From: Candidatus Heritagella gallinarum
GTDB taxonomy: Bacteria > Bacillota > Clostridia > Oscillospirales > Acutalibacteraceae
DNA: 64,000 nt
Assembly: GCA_904394685.1 (NCBI GenBank)
Contig: CAJFNK010000065.1
Location: 1-64,000 of the forward strand
Reading direction: 5' to 3'
Position 1 is the stretch's first letter, and each line of letters starts with the position of its first letter. Shown here in pieces: positions 1-7,411 of the stretch. The position numbers and the translations under genes were made by a program. The notes under the pieces are model-generated. The model was not told where the DNA came from. It searched no databases and saw only the letters and a program-made list of their open reading frames with translations.

Positions 1-82
1 CTCGTTTGGACATAGAAATAGCCCCCTTAGTCTAGTCTCGAAAACTTTTGTTTTTTCGAGTGTCTACTCTAAGGGGACTATA
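1..82 (-). mobile_element. possible end of a mobile element (truncated at window edge)
   Basis: Nested inverted repeats are visible: CCCCTTAG (23-30) pairs with CTAAGGGG (69-76), enclosing CTCGAAAA (37-44) and TTTTCGAG (53-60). On the minus strand a GGGGG ribosome binding site at 22-26 precedes an ATG at 11-13 that opens a frame (Met-Ser-Lys-Arg) running off the left edge. A palindrome-bearing leader directly ahead of a short basic N-terminus resembles an IS3-like end with its transposase start, but only four codons are present. It could equally be an ordinary gene with a hairpin leader. Confidence 0.3.
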
Positions 83-120
83 TCAAATAACCTATACCAC
101 AGGGGATTTTATCTGTTTGC

Positions 121-540
121 TTACTGCAATTTGTTATCGACTACGTTCTGAGCCCAATCCAATGCCTTCTTGATATCAGCATCGGTTACGGAACCCTTCT
201 TGAAGAAGGAGCTCTTTACTTCTACTACCAGTACGTCGTCTACCATATGTACGCCACGGCCTTCCAGATCCTTCTTCAGGCCATCCAGAGCTTCGGGCTT
301 GCCGTTAATCAGATAGAAAGCGACGTTCTTGGCACGGGTGGGGTTCAGGTCACGGCAGAAGTTCTCAACCGGGCCGGGAACCTTATTGGTCATATCAACG
401 CCGATGAATACAACTTTTTCGCCCTCGCAGGGATATGCAGGGGGGATCTGATCGCATACACACTGATGAACCCGGCCGATTTCAGCGGCGATGGGCTGGA
501 CAGTACCGTGTTTGGAAAAATGCAGGGACTTGGCTTTCAT
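121..540 (-). CDS. small flavodoxin-like protein, function unknown
   Basis: A 139-residue soluble protein without signal peptide or membrane segment. An alternating strand-helix pattern (GEKVVFIGVDMTNKVPGPVE near residues 40-60, KNVAFYLINGKPEALDGL near 71-88, then VLVVEVKSSFF near 103-113) resembles the second half of a flavodoxin-like domain. The P-loop-type phosphate site that starts a full flavodoxin is not evident, so FMN binding is doubtful. The start follows GGAGG with about 8 nt spacing. It appears monocistronic, with its own promoter at 585-590. The product is not confidently recognised; the fold assignment is inference from pattern. Confidence 0.7.
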   Translation of the reverse strand: MKAKSLHFSKHGTVQPIAAEIGRVHQCVCDQIPPAYPCEGEKVVFIGVDMTNKVPGPVENFCRDLNPTRAKNVAFYLINGKPEALDGLKKDLEGRGVHMVDDVLVVEVKSSFFKKGSVTDADIKKALDWAQNVVDNKLQ

Positions 541-584
541 TTATAATTCCTCCAATAATAAAGTTAGTAACGTGATTACTATTC

Positions 585-590
585 ATTATA
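585..590 (-). promoter_or_regulatory. extended -10 promoter for the small flavodoxin-like gene
   Basis: On the minus strand TGATATAAT combines a consensus -10 hexamer with the extended TGn element. No good -35 lies 16-18 nt upstream, as is common for extended -10 promoters. It sits about 45 nt before the start codon. Confidence 0.5.
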
Positions 591-698
591 TCATGTATTT
601 TTGAACATTTCGTTAGAAATAAGAAATTAACTCAAAAATTTTTGGCGGGGAATTTATAAATAGTCACCAAGTCCCTGTTTGTTTAGCAATATAAAGGA

Positions 699-1754
699 TT
701 AGAAAATATCCGTTACCACCTGCTGTGTTTCAGCAGAGCGGAAAATGGCTTCCATCAGCTTCATGACACGCATCACCTGATCGTGACGGATGAGCTGTTC
801 TTCCTCGCCGTTGCAGGCCTTGATGACATTGCGATAGAAGTCACGCACGTCGGAATGAACCTCGGGCAGCGGGAAGGTATCGATGGTTTCATCGGTACGG
901 GGGGCCATGGTCTTGGTCAGGCCAGCGGCGGTCACCACCGGAACAGCGTCACGGTTTTCCCAATCGGATACCATCACGATTTTGCCGTTCAGCGACCAAT
1001 CCTCAATGAGGGCGGTGCCGTTTTCACCCTGCATATACCAGCGGGGCAGATTGATGAAGTTGCTGGTGCCTACTTCTACCTGTACCGAAAGGTCGTCTGC
1101 AAAGGCGAGGATGGTCTTAAAGCCATCGTCCACCGCTTCGTTGGTCACGTTGGAGAGCTGTGCATAAACAGACAGAAGGGGTTTGTCGATCATCATCATG
1201 ATCTGGTCGAGCAGATGGACGCCCCAATCCAGCACCATGCCGCCGCCGTGTTCCTTCTGGTTGCGCCAGTCGCCGGGGATACCACGGGAACCGTGTACAC
1301 GGGACTCGATATTGAACACACGTCCCAGAGTGCCCTCGTCATAAATCTTTTTGATGGTGAGGTAGTCCTCATCCCAGCGGCGGTTCTGATGAACAGTAAA
1401 GATCACGCCGTATTCCTTGGAAGCATCGATCATGTCCTGCAATTCTTCGTGGTTCAGGCAAACCGGCTTTTCGCAGATGACATTTTTGCCGTGCTTCATG
1501 CAGTCGATGCAAACTTCCCGGTGCAGGTCGTTGGGGATAGCTACGGTGACCAGCTTGACAGCAGGATCGCTCAGCAGCTCCTCACGGGAAGCATAAGCGT
1601 GGATACCGGCAGCCTCGGCAGCTTTGTTGCGCTCCGGCAGGATATCATATACGCCGCACAGAGTCAGCTCGTCCATGGTTTTGAGCTGGCGGGCATGCCA
1701 GGAGCCCATTCCGCCATATCCGATAATGGCAGCGCCAAATTTCTGATTATTCAT
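699..1754 (-). CDS. Gfo/Idh/MocA family sugar oxidoreductase
   Basis: About 351 residues. The N-terminal Rossmann fold begins AAIIGYGGMGSWHARQL (GxGxxG nucleotide-binding loop) and continues to the family signature CEKPVCLNHEEL; the C-terminal half is the alpha/beta substrate domain with GGMVLDWGVHLLDQ. Family members oxidise or epimerise sugars, inositols or sugar acids with NAD(P). The start chosen is ATG 1752-1754, which has GGGAGG about 6 nt upstream; an upstream in-frame start would place that SD inside the gene. It is the last gene of the LacI-led cluster, directly after two TIM-barrel epimerases, suggesting a shared pathway for an unusual sugar. The exact substrate cannot be read from sequence. 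Confidence 0.9.
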   Translation of the reverse strand: MNNQKFGAAIIGYGGMGSWHARQLKTMDELTLCGVYDILPERNKAAEAAGIHAYASREELLSDPAVKLVTVAIPNDLHREVCIDCMKHGKNVICEKPVCLNHEELQDMIDASKEYGVIFTVHQNRRWDEDYLTIKKIYDEGTLGRVFNIESRVHGSRGIPGDWRNQKEHGGGMVLDWGVHLLDQIMMMIDKPLLSVYAQLSNVTNEAVDDGFKTILAFADDLSVQVEVGTSNFINLPRWYMQGENGTALIEDWSLNGKIVMVSDWENRDAVPVVTAAGLTKTMAPRTDETIDTFPLPEVHSDVRDFYRNVIKACNGEEEQLIRHDQVMRVMKLMEAIFRSAETQQVVTDIF

Positions 1755-1821
1755 GGTTTTTCCTCCCATTCTCCTGCAATGCAGGAGCCAATTTCGGTTA
1801 TTTGCCGGGATGTGGTGTGGA

Positions 1822-2796
1822 TCAGGCCCACCACATTCCGCTCATTTTATCCTCAAAGGTAATCACGCTCTTGAGGAACTCTACTGCCTTGGTCAGGCCT
1901 TCGTTCTGGCTCATCAGGCTGTCTTCATGCTCGATGCTGATAGCATAGTCATAGCCCACCATACGCAGTGCGCTGATGATATCCTTCCAGTACAGGCTGT
2001 CGTTGCCATAACCACAGCTGCGGAACACCCAGGAACGATGGATTTCATCGCCGTAATGCTGGGTATCGAGCACGCCGTTGATAGCGGTGTTATATTTGTC
2101 TACACGGGTATCCTTGGCGTGGAAGTGGAAAATAGCTCCCTCTTTGCCAAGCTCACGGATGCAGGCAACGGGGTCCATTCCCTGCCAAATGAGGTGGCTG
2201 GGGTCAAAGTTGGCGCCAATCTCCGGGCCAACAGCGTGGCGCAGCTTGAGCAGAGAGTGGGTGTTATAAACACAGAAGCCGGGGTGCAGTTCCAGTGCAA
2301 TCTTGTTCACGCCGTGTGCCTTTGCAAACTCGACCAGATCTTTCCAGTAGGGGATCAGCACTTCGTTCCACTGCCATTCCAGAATCTCGGAAAAATCCTC
2401 CGGCCAGGGGCAGGTGACCCAGTTGGGATACTTGGAATTCTCGCTGTCGCCGGGGCAGCCGGAGAAGGTGTTGATCTGATGGATGCCCAGTTTTTCTGCC
2501 AGCAGGATGGTGTCACGGATATCCTTATCAAAGGAAGCAGCGATTTCCTTGTTGGGATGCACCGGGTTGCCATGGCAGGAAAGGGCGCTGATCTCCATGT
2601 TGTATTTAGCAATGGTGTCCTTAAATTCCTGCAGCTTGGCGTCGTCGTTGAGCAGCACAGCGGGGTTGGCGTGTGCGTTACCCGGATAGCCGCCGCAGCC
2701 GATTTCGACCATCTGGATGCCCAGGCTGCTGAAATATTTCAGGGCTTCGTCCAGAGGAAGGTTTGCCATCAAGTTTGTTAAAACTCCAAGTTTCAT
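1822..2796 (-). CDS. sugar phosphate isomerase/epimerase (xylose isomerase-like TIM barrel)
   Basis: A 324-residue protein of the AP-endonuclease-2/xylose-isomerase-like TIM-barrel superfamily. Metal-site residues are recognisable in order: Glu in ALELHPG, Asp/His in NFDPSH, His in HFHAKD and Glu in ISIEHED, the typical arrangement for a divalent-metal epimerase or dehydratase. The start has AGGAG 10 nt upstream. It lies 36 nt after a second, shorter TIM barrel and 67 nt before a Gfo/Idh/MocA dehydrogenase, so the three are probably one transcript. Such trios act in catabolism of inositols, keto-sugars or glucosides; the substrate is unknown. Confidence 0.88.
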   Translation of the reverse strand: MKLGVLTNLMANLPLDEALKYFSSLGIQMVEIGCGGYPGNAHANPAVLLNDDAKLQEFKDTIAKYNMEISALSCHGNPVHPNKEIAASFDKDIRDTILLAEKLGIHQINTFSGCPGDSENSKYPNWVTCPWPEDFSEILEWQWNEVLIPYWKDLVEFAKAHGVNKIALELHPGFCVYNTHSLLKLRHAVGPEIGANFDPSHLIWQGMDPVACIRELGKEGAIFHFHAKDTRVDKYNTAINGVLDTQHYGDEIHRSWVFRSCGYGNDSLYWKDIISALRMVGYDYAISIEHEDSLMSQNEGLTKAVEFLKSVITFEDKMSGMWWA

Positions 2797-2832
2797 GAGA
2801 AATCTCTCCTTTTGAATGATATTTTTCTGATT

Positions 2833-3561
2833 TTACAGACCCAGCTTTTCGGTCATATAGGCAAAGCTGTTTTCTGCATCCCGTACAGATTCCGCATCCT
2901 CTGCCGCATTTTCAATTTCGGCAATCACCCATTCCACACCGATATCCTTGGCGGCTTCCACAATGGATTTCAAATCGTTGGCGCCGTCGCCAATCGAGGT
3001 GCCTTTTCCGTCCACGCCGTCCTTGAGGTGAATCAGGCCAATGCGGCTGCGATAACGGCGCAGGAACTCCGGCGGGTTATCTCCAGCATGGAACACCCAG
3101 TAGGTATCCGGCTCCAGCAAACACCACTTGGCGATCTCATCGATCGGGCGCACGCCGTCCAGAGGCTCAAACTCGTGGGCGTGGTTGTGGTATACCACTT
3201 TGATTCCATATTTTGCGGCCCTTTCCGTAGCGGTTTTCATTACCCGTTCCAGCCGTTCCATGTCTTCCCGGCTTCCGGTGGGAGAATAAGAGCAGCCAAT
3301 ATAGGGGGTTCCCAGAATATGGTGGTATTCTACGATCTCGTCCAGATGTTCATCCAGACGGTCAACACCCTCGTGGCAGCTGACCGATACCAGCCCCAGC
3401 TTTTTGAGGGCTTCTTTCATTTCTTCTGCCGGCACGCCAAAGGTTCCGGCAAACTCGACGCCCTCATATCCGATACGGGCAGCGATTGCAAGTGCTTCCA
3501 GCAGGCTCTCCCCGTCTTTTACACGGTCACGAAAGCTCCACATTTGAATGGCCTTTTTCAT
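2833..3561 (-). CDS. sugar phosphate isomerase/epimerase, second TIM barrel
   Basis: 242 residues, cytoplasmic, same superfamily as the neighbouring gene but shorter and divergent. The N-terminus MKKAIQMWSFRD is typical of the family; metal ligands appear around GVEFAG, YHNHAHEFE, FHAGDNPPE (where many relatives have a WxxDxGH-type segment), IHLKDG and VIAEIEN. The start is supported by AAGGAG 10 nt upstream. Two non-identical isomerases beside two dehydrogenases suggest successive oxidation and epimerisation steps. A long inverted repeat lies upstream (3600-3690) and may reduce transcription entering this gene. Confidence 0.87.
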   Translation of the reverse strand: MKKAIQMWSFRDRVKDGESLLEALAIAARIGYEGVEFAGTFGVPAEEMKEALKKLGLVSVSCHEGVDRLDEHLDEIVEYHHILGTPYIGCSYSPTGSREDMERLERVMKTATERAAKYGIKVVYHNHAHEFEPLDGVRPIDEIAKWCLLEPDTYWVFHAGDNPPEFLRRYRSRIGLIHLKDGVDGKGTSIGDGANDLKSIVEAAKDIGVEWVIAEIENAAEDAESVRDAENSFAYMTEKLGL

Positions 3562-3594
3562 ATCGTTATAACTCCTTGTTGTTTATCATGGTTT

Positions 3595-3690
3595 CAAACA
3601 AAACGGGGCGGCGGCCTTTCCCCTGGAAATTCTCCCGTTTTGGGCTTCCAGATGCGGATGAACCGCAGAAATGCCTTCCGGCCCCGTTTT
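3595..3690 (-). terminator. inverted repeat, possible attenuating terminator inside the sugar cluster
   Basis: AAAACGGGGC (3600-3609) is perfectly complementary to GCCCCGTTTT (3681-3690). On the minus strand the distal arm runs into GTTTTGTTTG. The loop is long (about 70 nt), so it may be a partial terminator between the first dehydrogenase and the isomerase genes. Confidence 0.45.
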
Positions 3691-3739
3691 CTATTTTTGA
3701 GTCAGTACTATATGGCCGAGGTCAGTGATAGATGACTGA

Positions 3740-4819
3740 TTAGTCGAACATGACCGGCTTGCCTTCCTTGGCAGACTTGTAGATCGCTTCCAGAATCTTG
3801 GTGACAACGATTGCCTGTTCGGGCTTTACCACCACGTCGGTGTCGTTCTTCACAGCGTCGATCCACATTCTGGCTTCGACATCCTGAGGCTCTGCTGCGC
3901 CGCCGTCATAGAAAGCCACGCCGCCGGCGTTCAGGTCAACCTTTTCCACGATCTGCTTGCCGTATTTTACCTTGTTGATACGCAGGCCGTCCTTCATGTC
4001 TGCGCCAGCCTTAACGCCGCACAGGGAGGTCTTAGCCTCGTCCACGTCCAGGCTGTTCAGTGCCCAGGAAGCTTCCAGGTTGATGGTAGCGCCGTTCTTC
4101 ATCACGATGTAACCAAAAGCGGAATCTTCCACAGTGAACTTCTCCGGGTCCCAGTCGCCCCAGGCGTTGCCGGTTTCGGTCTGGTCGCCCAGCTTTTTAT
4201 AAACAGAACCCACAACCATCTTGGGCTCGTAGTTGTTCATGGTCCACAGGGTCAGGTCGAGTGCATGGGTTCCGATATCGATGAGGGGACCGCCGCCCTG
4301 CTCTTCCTCGTTCAGGAACACGCCCCAGGTGGGAACGGCTCTGCGGCGGATAGCATGGGCTCTTGCATAATAGATCTCGCCCAGCTCGTCGTTATCGCAG
4401 GCTCTCTTGAGGTACCAGGAATCGGGACGATAACGGTTCTGATAGCCGATGGTCAGCTTCTTGCCGGTGCGGTTGGCAGCGTCGATCATCTTCTGTGCTT
4501 CTTCGGTGTTGATAGCCATGGGCTTCTCGCACATAACATGCTTGCCGGATTCCAGAGCGTCCACGGTGATGAAGCTGTGCTCACGGTTGGGGGTCAGAAC
4601 ATGAACCACATCAATGGTCTCGTCCTTGAGCAGCTCTTTGTAGTCCACATAGGTCTTGGCGCCTTCTACGCCAAACTCCTTGGCAGCCTTTACGGCACGC
4701 TCCTCGATGATATCGCAGAATGCGACCATCTCTACGTCGGGCAGCTTCTTCAGAGCGGGCATATGCTTGTTGTTAGCGATGCCGCCGCATCCGATGATAC
4801 CAATTCTTACCTTATCCAT
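3740..4819 (-). CDS. Gfo/Idh/MocA family sugar oxidoreductase (first structural gene)
   Basis: 359 residues. The Rossmann domain begins VRIGIIGCGGIANNKHMPALK (residues 4-24) with the GxGG loop, followed by HVLTPNREHSFITVDALESGKHVMCEKPMAINTEEA in which the EKP lysine is the usual catalytic-site residue; GGGPLIDIGTHALDL carries the conserved Asp/His of the substrate domain. It follows the LacI gene on the same strand with 75 nt between them and precedes the two isomerases, so the LacI protein probably controls it. It is clearly different in sequence from the second dehydrogenase of the cluster, so this is not a recent duplication. Confidence 0.9.
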   Translation of the reverse strand: MDKVRIGIIGCGGIANNKHMPALKKLPDVEMVAFCDIIEERAVKAAKEFGVEGAKTYVDYKELLKDETIDVVHVLTPNREHSFITVDALESGKHVMCEKPMAINTEEAQKMIDAANRTGKKLTIGYQNRYRPDSWYLKRACDNDELGEIYYARAHAIRRRAVPTWGVFLNEEEQGGGPLIDIGTHALDLTLWTMNNYEPKMVVGSVYKKLGDQTETGNAWGDWDPEKFTVEDSAFGYIVMKNGATINLEASWALNSLDVDEAKTSLCGVKAGADMKDGLRINKVKYGKQIVEKVDLNAGGVAFYDGGAAEPQDVEARMWIDAVKNDTDVVVKPEQAIVVTKILEAIYKSAKEGKPVMFD

Positions 4820-4894
4820 GTCGTTTTCTCCTTTACTGCATGTATCTATTTTAGAGACTGCCCCGAAAACCGGAGTTTCCCGGCAGCCTCTTTT

Positions 4895-5902
4895 TTACCG
4901 TTGTTTTTCTTTTCCCGGCGCAGATTCCCGCAATACCAGCTCGTGGGCAAGCAGGATGGTTCGCTCTGGGGATTTTTGATTTTCGATTTTTTCTGCCAGC
5001 AGGTGCAGTGCTGTTTCCCCAATCTTCTTTTTGGGCTGGGAAACTGTGCTGACAGACGGCGTGACAATTTTACTCACCGTTGTGTTGTCAAATCCAAATA
5101 CCGCTACTTCCTTTCCGGGGTACAGCCCCATTTGCAGCAGCTTTTTGCACACCCCGGCGGCGATCTCGTCTGAAACCGCAAAAATGGCGTCCGGCGGCTC
5201 CGGCAGAGCCATCAGCTTGCCGCAGGCCAGCATCCCGGCTCGATAGGTATATTCATACCGTTCGATCAGATACTCCGGACAAAAAGGCTTTCCCGCTTCC
5301 AAAAGCGCCCGGCGGTAGCCCTGTGTCCGCTGTCTGGCGGAATACATCTCCTGGTTAGAAATCATGGCGATTCTTTCACGCCCGCTTTGCAGCAGCGTTT
5401 TCACGGCGTCATACCCGGCCCGTTCATTGTCGATTCCCACCGCAGAGATTCGGATTCCTTCTTCCCATTCGCTGCACATCACCAGCGGATATTGCTGCGA
5501 AAGCGTGGCCAGCTCCTCCGACGGCAGTGTGCTGCCCACCAGAATCATCCCATCCACACTGTGGTTATGAAGCAGTTCCAGATAGCTTCGTTCCAGCTCC
5601 GGGTCGTTGTGGGTCGCAGAGATCATCACCTGTAAATGCAGTTTCCGGGCTTCGCTCTCCATCCCCCGGATTACACCCGAAAGGAACTGGTTGGAGAGGG
5701 AGGGAATCAATACCAACACCCGGTCGGTCGTGTTTTTTCGCAGGTTTCGTCCCAACACATTGGGAACATAGCCGATTTCCTGTACCACTGCCAACACCTT
5801 TTCACGGGTTTGAGTGGATACGTTTTTATCCTGATTCAGCACACGGGAAACCGTGGCAACCGACACCTGGGCGGCTCTTGCCACATCTTTAATTGTTGGC
5901 AT
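4895..5902 (-). CDS. LacI-family transcriptional regulator
   Basis: About 335 residues from the chosen ATG. The N-terminal LacI helix-turn-helix TIKDVARAAQVSVATVSRVL is canonical (residues 3-22), followed by the hinge helix and a periplasmic-binding-protein-like effector domain (RVLVLIPSLSNQFLSGVIRG onward). The start is ATG 5900-5902, preceded by GGAGG with 7 nt spacing; a longer frame reads back through the operator and lacks an SD. The gene probably represses itself through the perfect palindrome just upstream and also the adjoining dehydrogenase/isomerase genes. The effector is presumably the sugar or an intermediate, which cannot be deduced here. Confidence 0.93.
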   Translation of the reverse strand: MPTIKDVARAAQVSVATVSRVLNQDKNVSTQTREKVLAVVQEIGYVPNVLGRNLRKNTTDRVLVLIPSLSNQFLSGVIRGMESEARKLHLQVMISATHNDPELERSYLELLHNHSVDGMILVGSTLPSEELATLSQQYPLVMCSEWEEGIRISAVGIDNERAGYDAVKTLLQSGRERIAMISNQEMYSARQRTQGYRRALLEAGKPFCPEYLIERYEYTYRAGMLACGKLMALPEPPDAIFAVSDEIAAGVCKKLLQMGLYPGKEVAVFGFDNTTVSKIVTPSVSTVSQPKKKIGETALHLLAEKIENQKSPERTILLAHELVLRESAPGKEKQR

Positions 5903-5915
5903 AGCAGCACCTCCA

Positions 5916-5929
5916 TGTAATCGATTACA
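5916..5929. promoter_or_regulatory. LacI-type operator (perfect 14-bp palindrome)
   Basis: TGTAATCGATTACA is a perfect palindrome with the central CG typical of LacI/GalR operators. It lies between the -10 box and the ribosome binding site of the LacI-family gene, a position that would block its transcription. No second perfect copy was found in the window. Confidence 0.75.
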
Positions 5930-5935
5930 GTTCCT

Positions 5936-5963
5936 ATTATACAAACATTCTTTTCAAAAGCAA
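5936..5963 (-). promoter_or_regulatory. promoter of the LacI-family gene
   Basis: TTGCTT (5958-5963), a 16-nt spacer and TATAAT (5936-5941) on the minus strand. The operator starts 6 nt downstream of the -10, overlapping the expected start of transcription. Confidence 0.65.
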
Positions 5964-6024
5964 GTTGGAATTATGACGGTTTTCTCCCCTGTTTCTTTGT
6001 ACACATTCACGGTTTTTTGGCTGT

Positions 6025-6064
6025 AAAAAATTCCGGAACAAGCGTTTGAAAGGCTGTTCCGGAA
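6025..6064 (-). terminator. rho-independent terminator of the URO-D family gene
   Basis: TTCCGGAACA (6031-6040) pairs with TGTTCCGGAA (6055-6064). Read on the minus strand the hairpin is followed by six T residues. It lies just after the stop codon of the methyltransferase-like gene. Confidence 0.8.
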
Positions 6065-6078
6065 TCGGTTTGATAGAC

Positions 6079-7050
6079 TTATTTGATTGATTTTGATGGC
6101 TGGGCGCACGACTCAGCTGCTTCTACCACCCAGCGGATATGTTGGATGTCAATGTCACCGGGCAGCGTACAATCCGCCCCCAAAAGGATGCCGCTGGTTC
6201 CGGTGCTTTGAATTAGTTGTTGGGTGTATGTCTGGATAGATTCTTTGGTTCCGCTGTATAACAACCCGGACGGCCGGTTGTCAAAGCCGCCCAGCACCGG
6301 TTTGCCGAAAAATTGCCGTCCTTCCCGCAAATCCATTCCTTCGATAGAGGTTGCCCAGTTGAATACGCCTGCCGGGTAATCCTGCCAGACTTCGAGGTTA
6401 TTTTTGACGCCCGCCCAGCCGCAGCAGTGCAGGATATTATACAGGCTGAACTGGTTGGCATGGTTCAGGACGAACCGGTCGCTTGGGCCAATCAGGTTGC
6501 GGTAGTCACTGGGAGAAAAGCGGTTTTGTTCCCCGCCCTGTACACAGTAATAGATTCCGTCCATCCCGGCCTGCTGGATGAGAAGCTGTGACAAGAGGGC
6601 GTTGGTGCGGGCAATCATGCCCAGCGCATAACACAGACCCTGTGGGTTTTCTTCCAGCGACTGCATGACAAACTCCTCGGAGGAGCCAAATCGGATGGAG
6701 GAGAAGGGGGCAAAAACGTTATAAAAGATACATACATCCTGTCCCAGCCCTTTTCGGATCTTTTTAGCCCGTTCCAGCTGCTCCTGAATATAGGGATGGC
6801 TGGCCGGCAAAGGTTCCAGCGTGTCCCAGTCGGCGGGGGTTTTGATGGAATCGGGCAGAGGGTATTCGAAATATCCGTCGCTCATCACCTTGAGAAAATC
6901 AATCCCGGATTCTCGGTAGTAGGCAAGGTGAGCGTCAATACACGCCTTCCCCTTTGCCTTTTCGGGCGGGAAATGGAACCAGAAGCCCACAGGGGGACGA
7001 TCGACGGGTTTATTTTGAAAAGCGTGCAGGACTCTTTTTCGTTTGTCCAT
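6079..7050 (-). CDS. uroporphyrinogen decarboxylase (URO-D) family protein, probable methyltransferase-type
   Basis: About 323 residues. It opens MDKRKRVLHAFQNKPVDRPPVGFW, a common start for URO-D-fold proteins, and contains GIDFLKVMSDGYFEYP and the late segment HCCGWAG resembling the zinc-ligand region (HxCx) of corrinoid-dependent methyltransferases. The fold serves haem synthesis (HemE) and cobamide-linked methyl transfer; the absence of haem genes nearby and the HCCG motif favour the latter. The start is ATG 7048-7050 with AAAGGAG 9 nt upstream; upstream codons in frame lack an SD. No corrinoid protein gene is adjacent, so the substrate is unknown. Confidence 0.82.
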   Translation of the reverse strand: MDKRKRVLHAFQNKPVDRPPVGFWFHFPPEKAKGKACIDAHLAYYRESGIDFLKVMSDGYFEYPLPDSIKTPADWDTLEPLPASHPYIQEQLERAKKIRKGLGQDVCIFYNVFAPFSSIRFGSSEEFVMQSLEENPQGLCYALGMIARTNALLSQLLIQQAGMDGIYYCVQGGEQNRFSPSDYRNLIGPSDRFVLNHANQFSLYNILHCCGWAGVKNNLEVWQDYPAGVFNWATSIEGMDLREGRQFFGKPVLGGFDNRPSGLLYSGTKESIQTYTQQLIQSTGTSGILLGADCTLPGDIDIQHIRWVVEAAESCAQPSKSIK

Positions 7051-7241
7051 GAAAATCGCTCCTTTAAAGCCATGGTGGTTTTTATGACAGAGCGTGTTGA
7101 AAAGCGGGTTTCTACCACAAGCATACGGTGATTTTTCAGCAGAATCCATATCGGGTTTCTCAATACGCCTGTTGCTTTGTTATGATTAAGAATAGTGTAT
7201 CGCAAAACACAGGCGTTTTAAGTTTAAAAATAGAATAAAGT

Positions 7242-7403
7242 TTATTTTTTTTGTGAAAAAGAGCCGGATTTTGGATAAATGGAGAGTGGGACAGGGGAAT
7301 CCTTACAGGCCATCTCCTCGGTTTCCTGTTGTGCCCGCTGTAACAGGGAAATGCAATCCGTTACAGCGTTGAAAAGATGAAGATACGCTTGCTGATAGTC
7401 CAT
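7242..7403 (-). CDS. small hypothetical protein (53 aa)
   Basis: A 53-codon frame starting ATG 7401-7403 and ending TAA 7242-7244, encoding a protein that begins MDYQQAYLHLFNAVTDCISL and contains LLQRAQQETEEM, a mostly helical, acidic-to-neutral N-terminal half. This N-terminal pattern resembles a family of tiny proteins seen in many Clostridia (from memory, not verified). A GAGGTG element lies 6-8 nt upstream. It starts 8 nt after the PH-domain gene, so it is probably co-transcribed. Function unknown; no membrane segment or signal peptide. Confidence 0.55.
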   Translation of the reverse strand: MDYQQAYLHLFNAVTDCISLLQRAQQETEEMACKDSPVPLSIYPKSGSFSQKK

Positions 7404-7411
7404 AACACACC

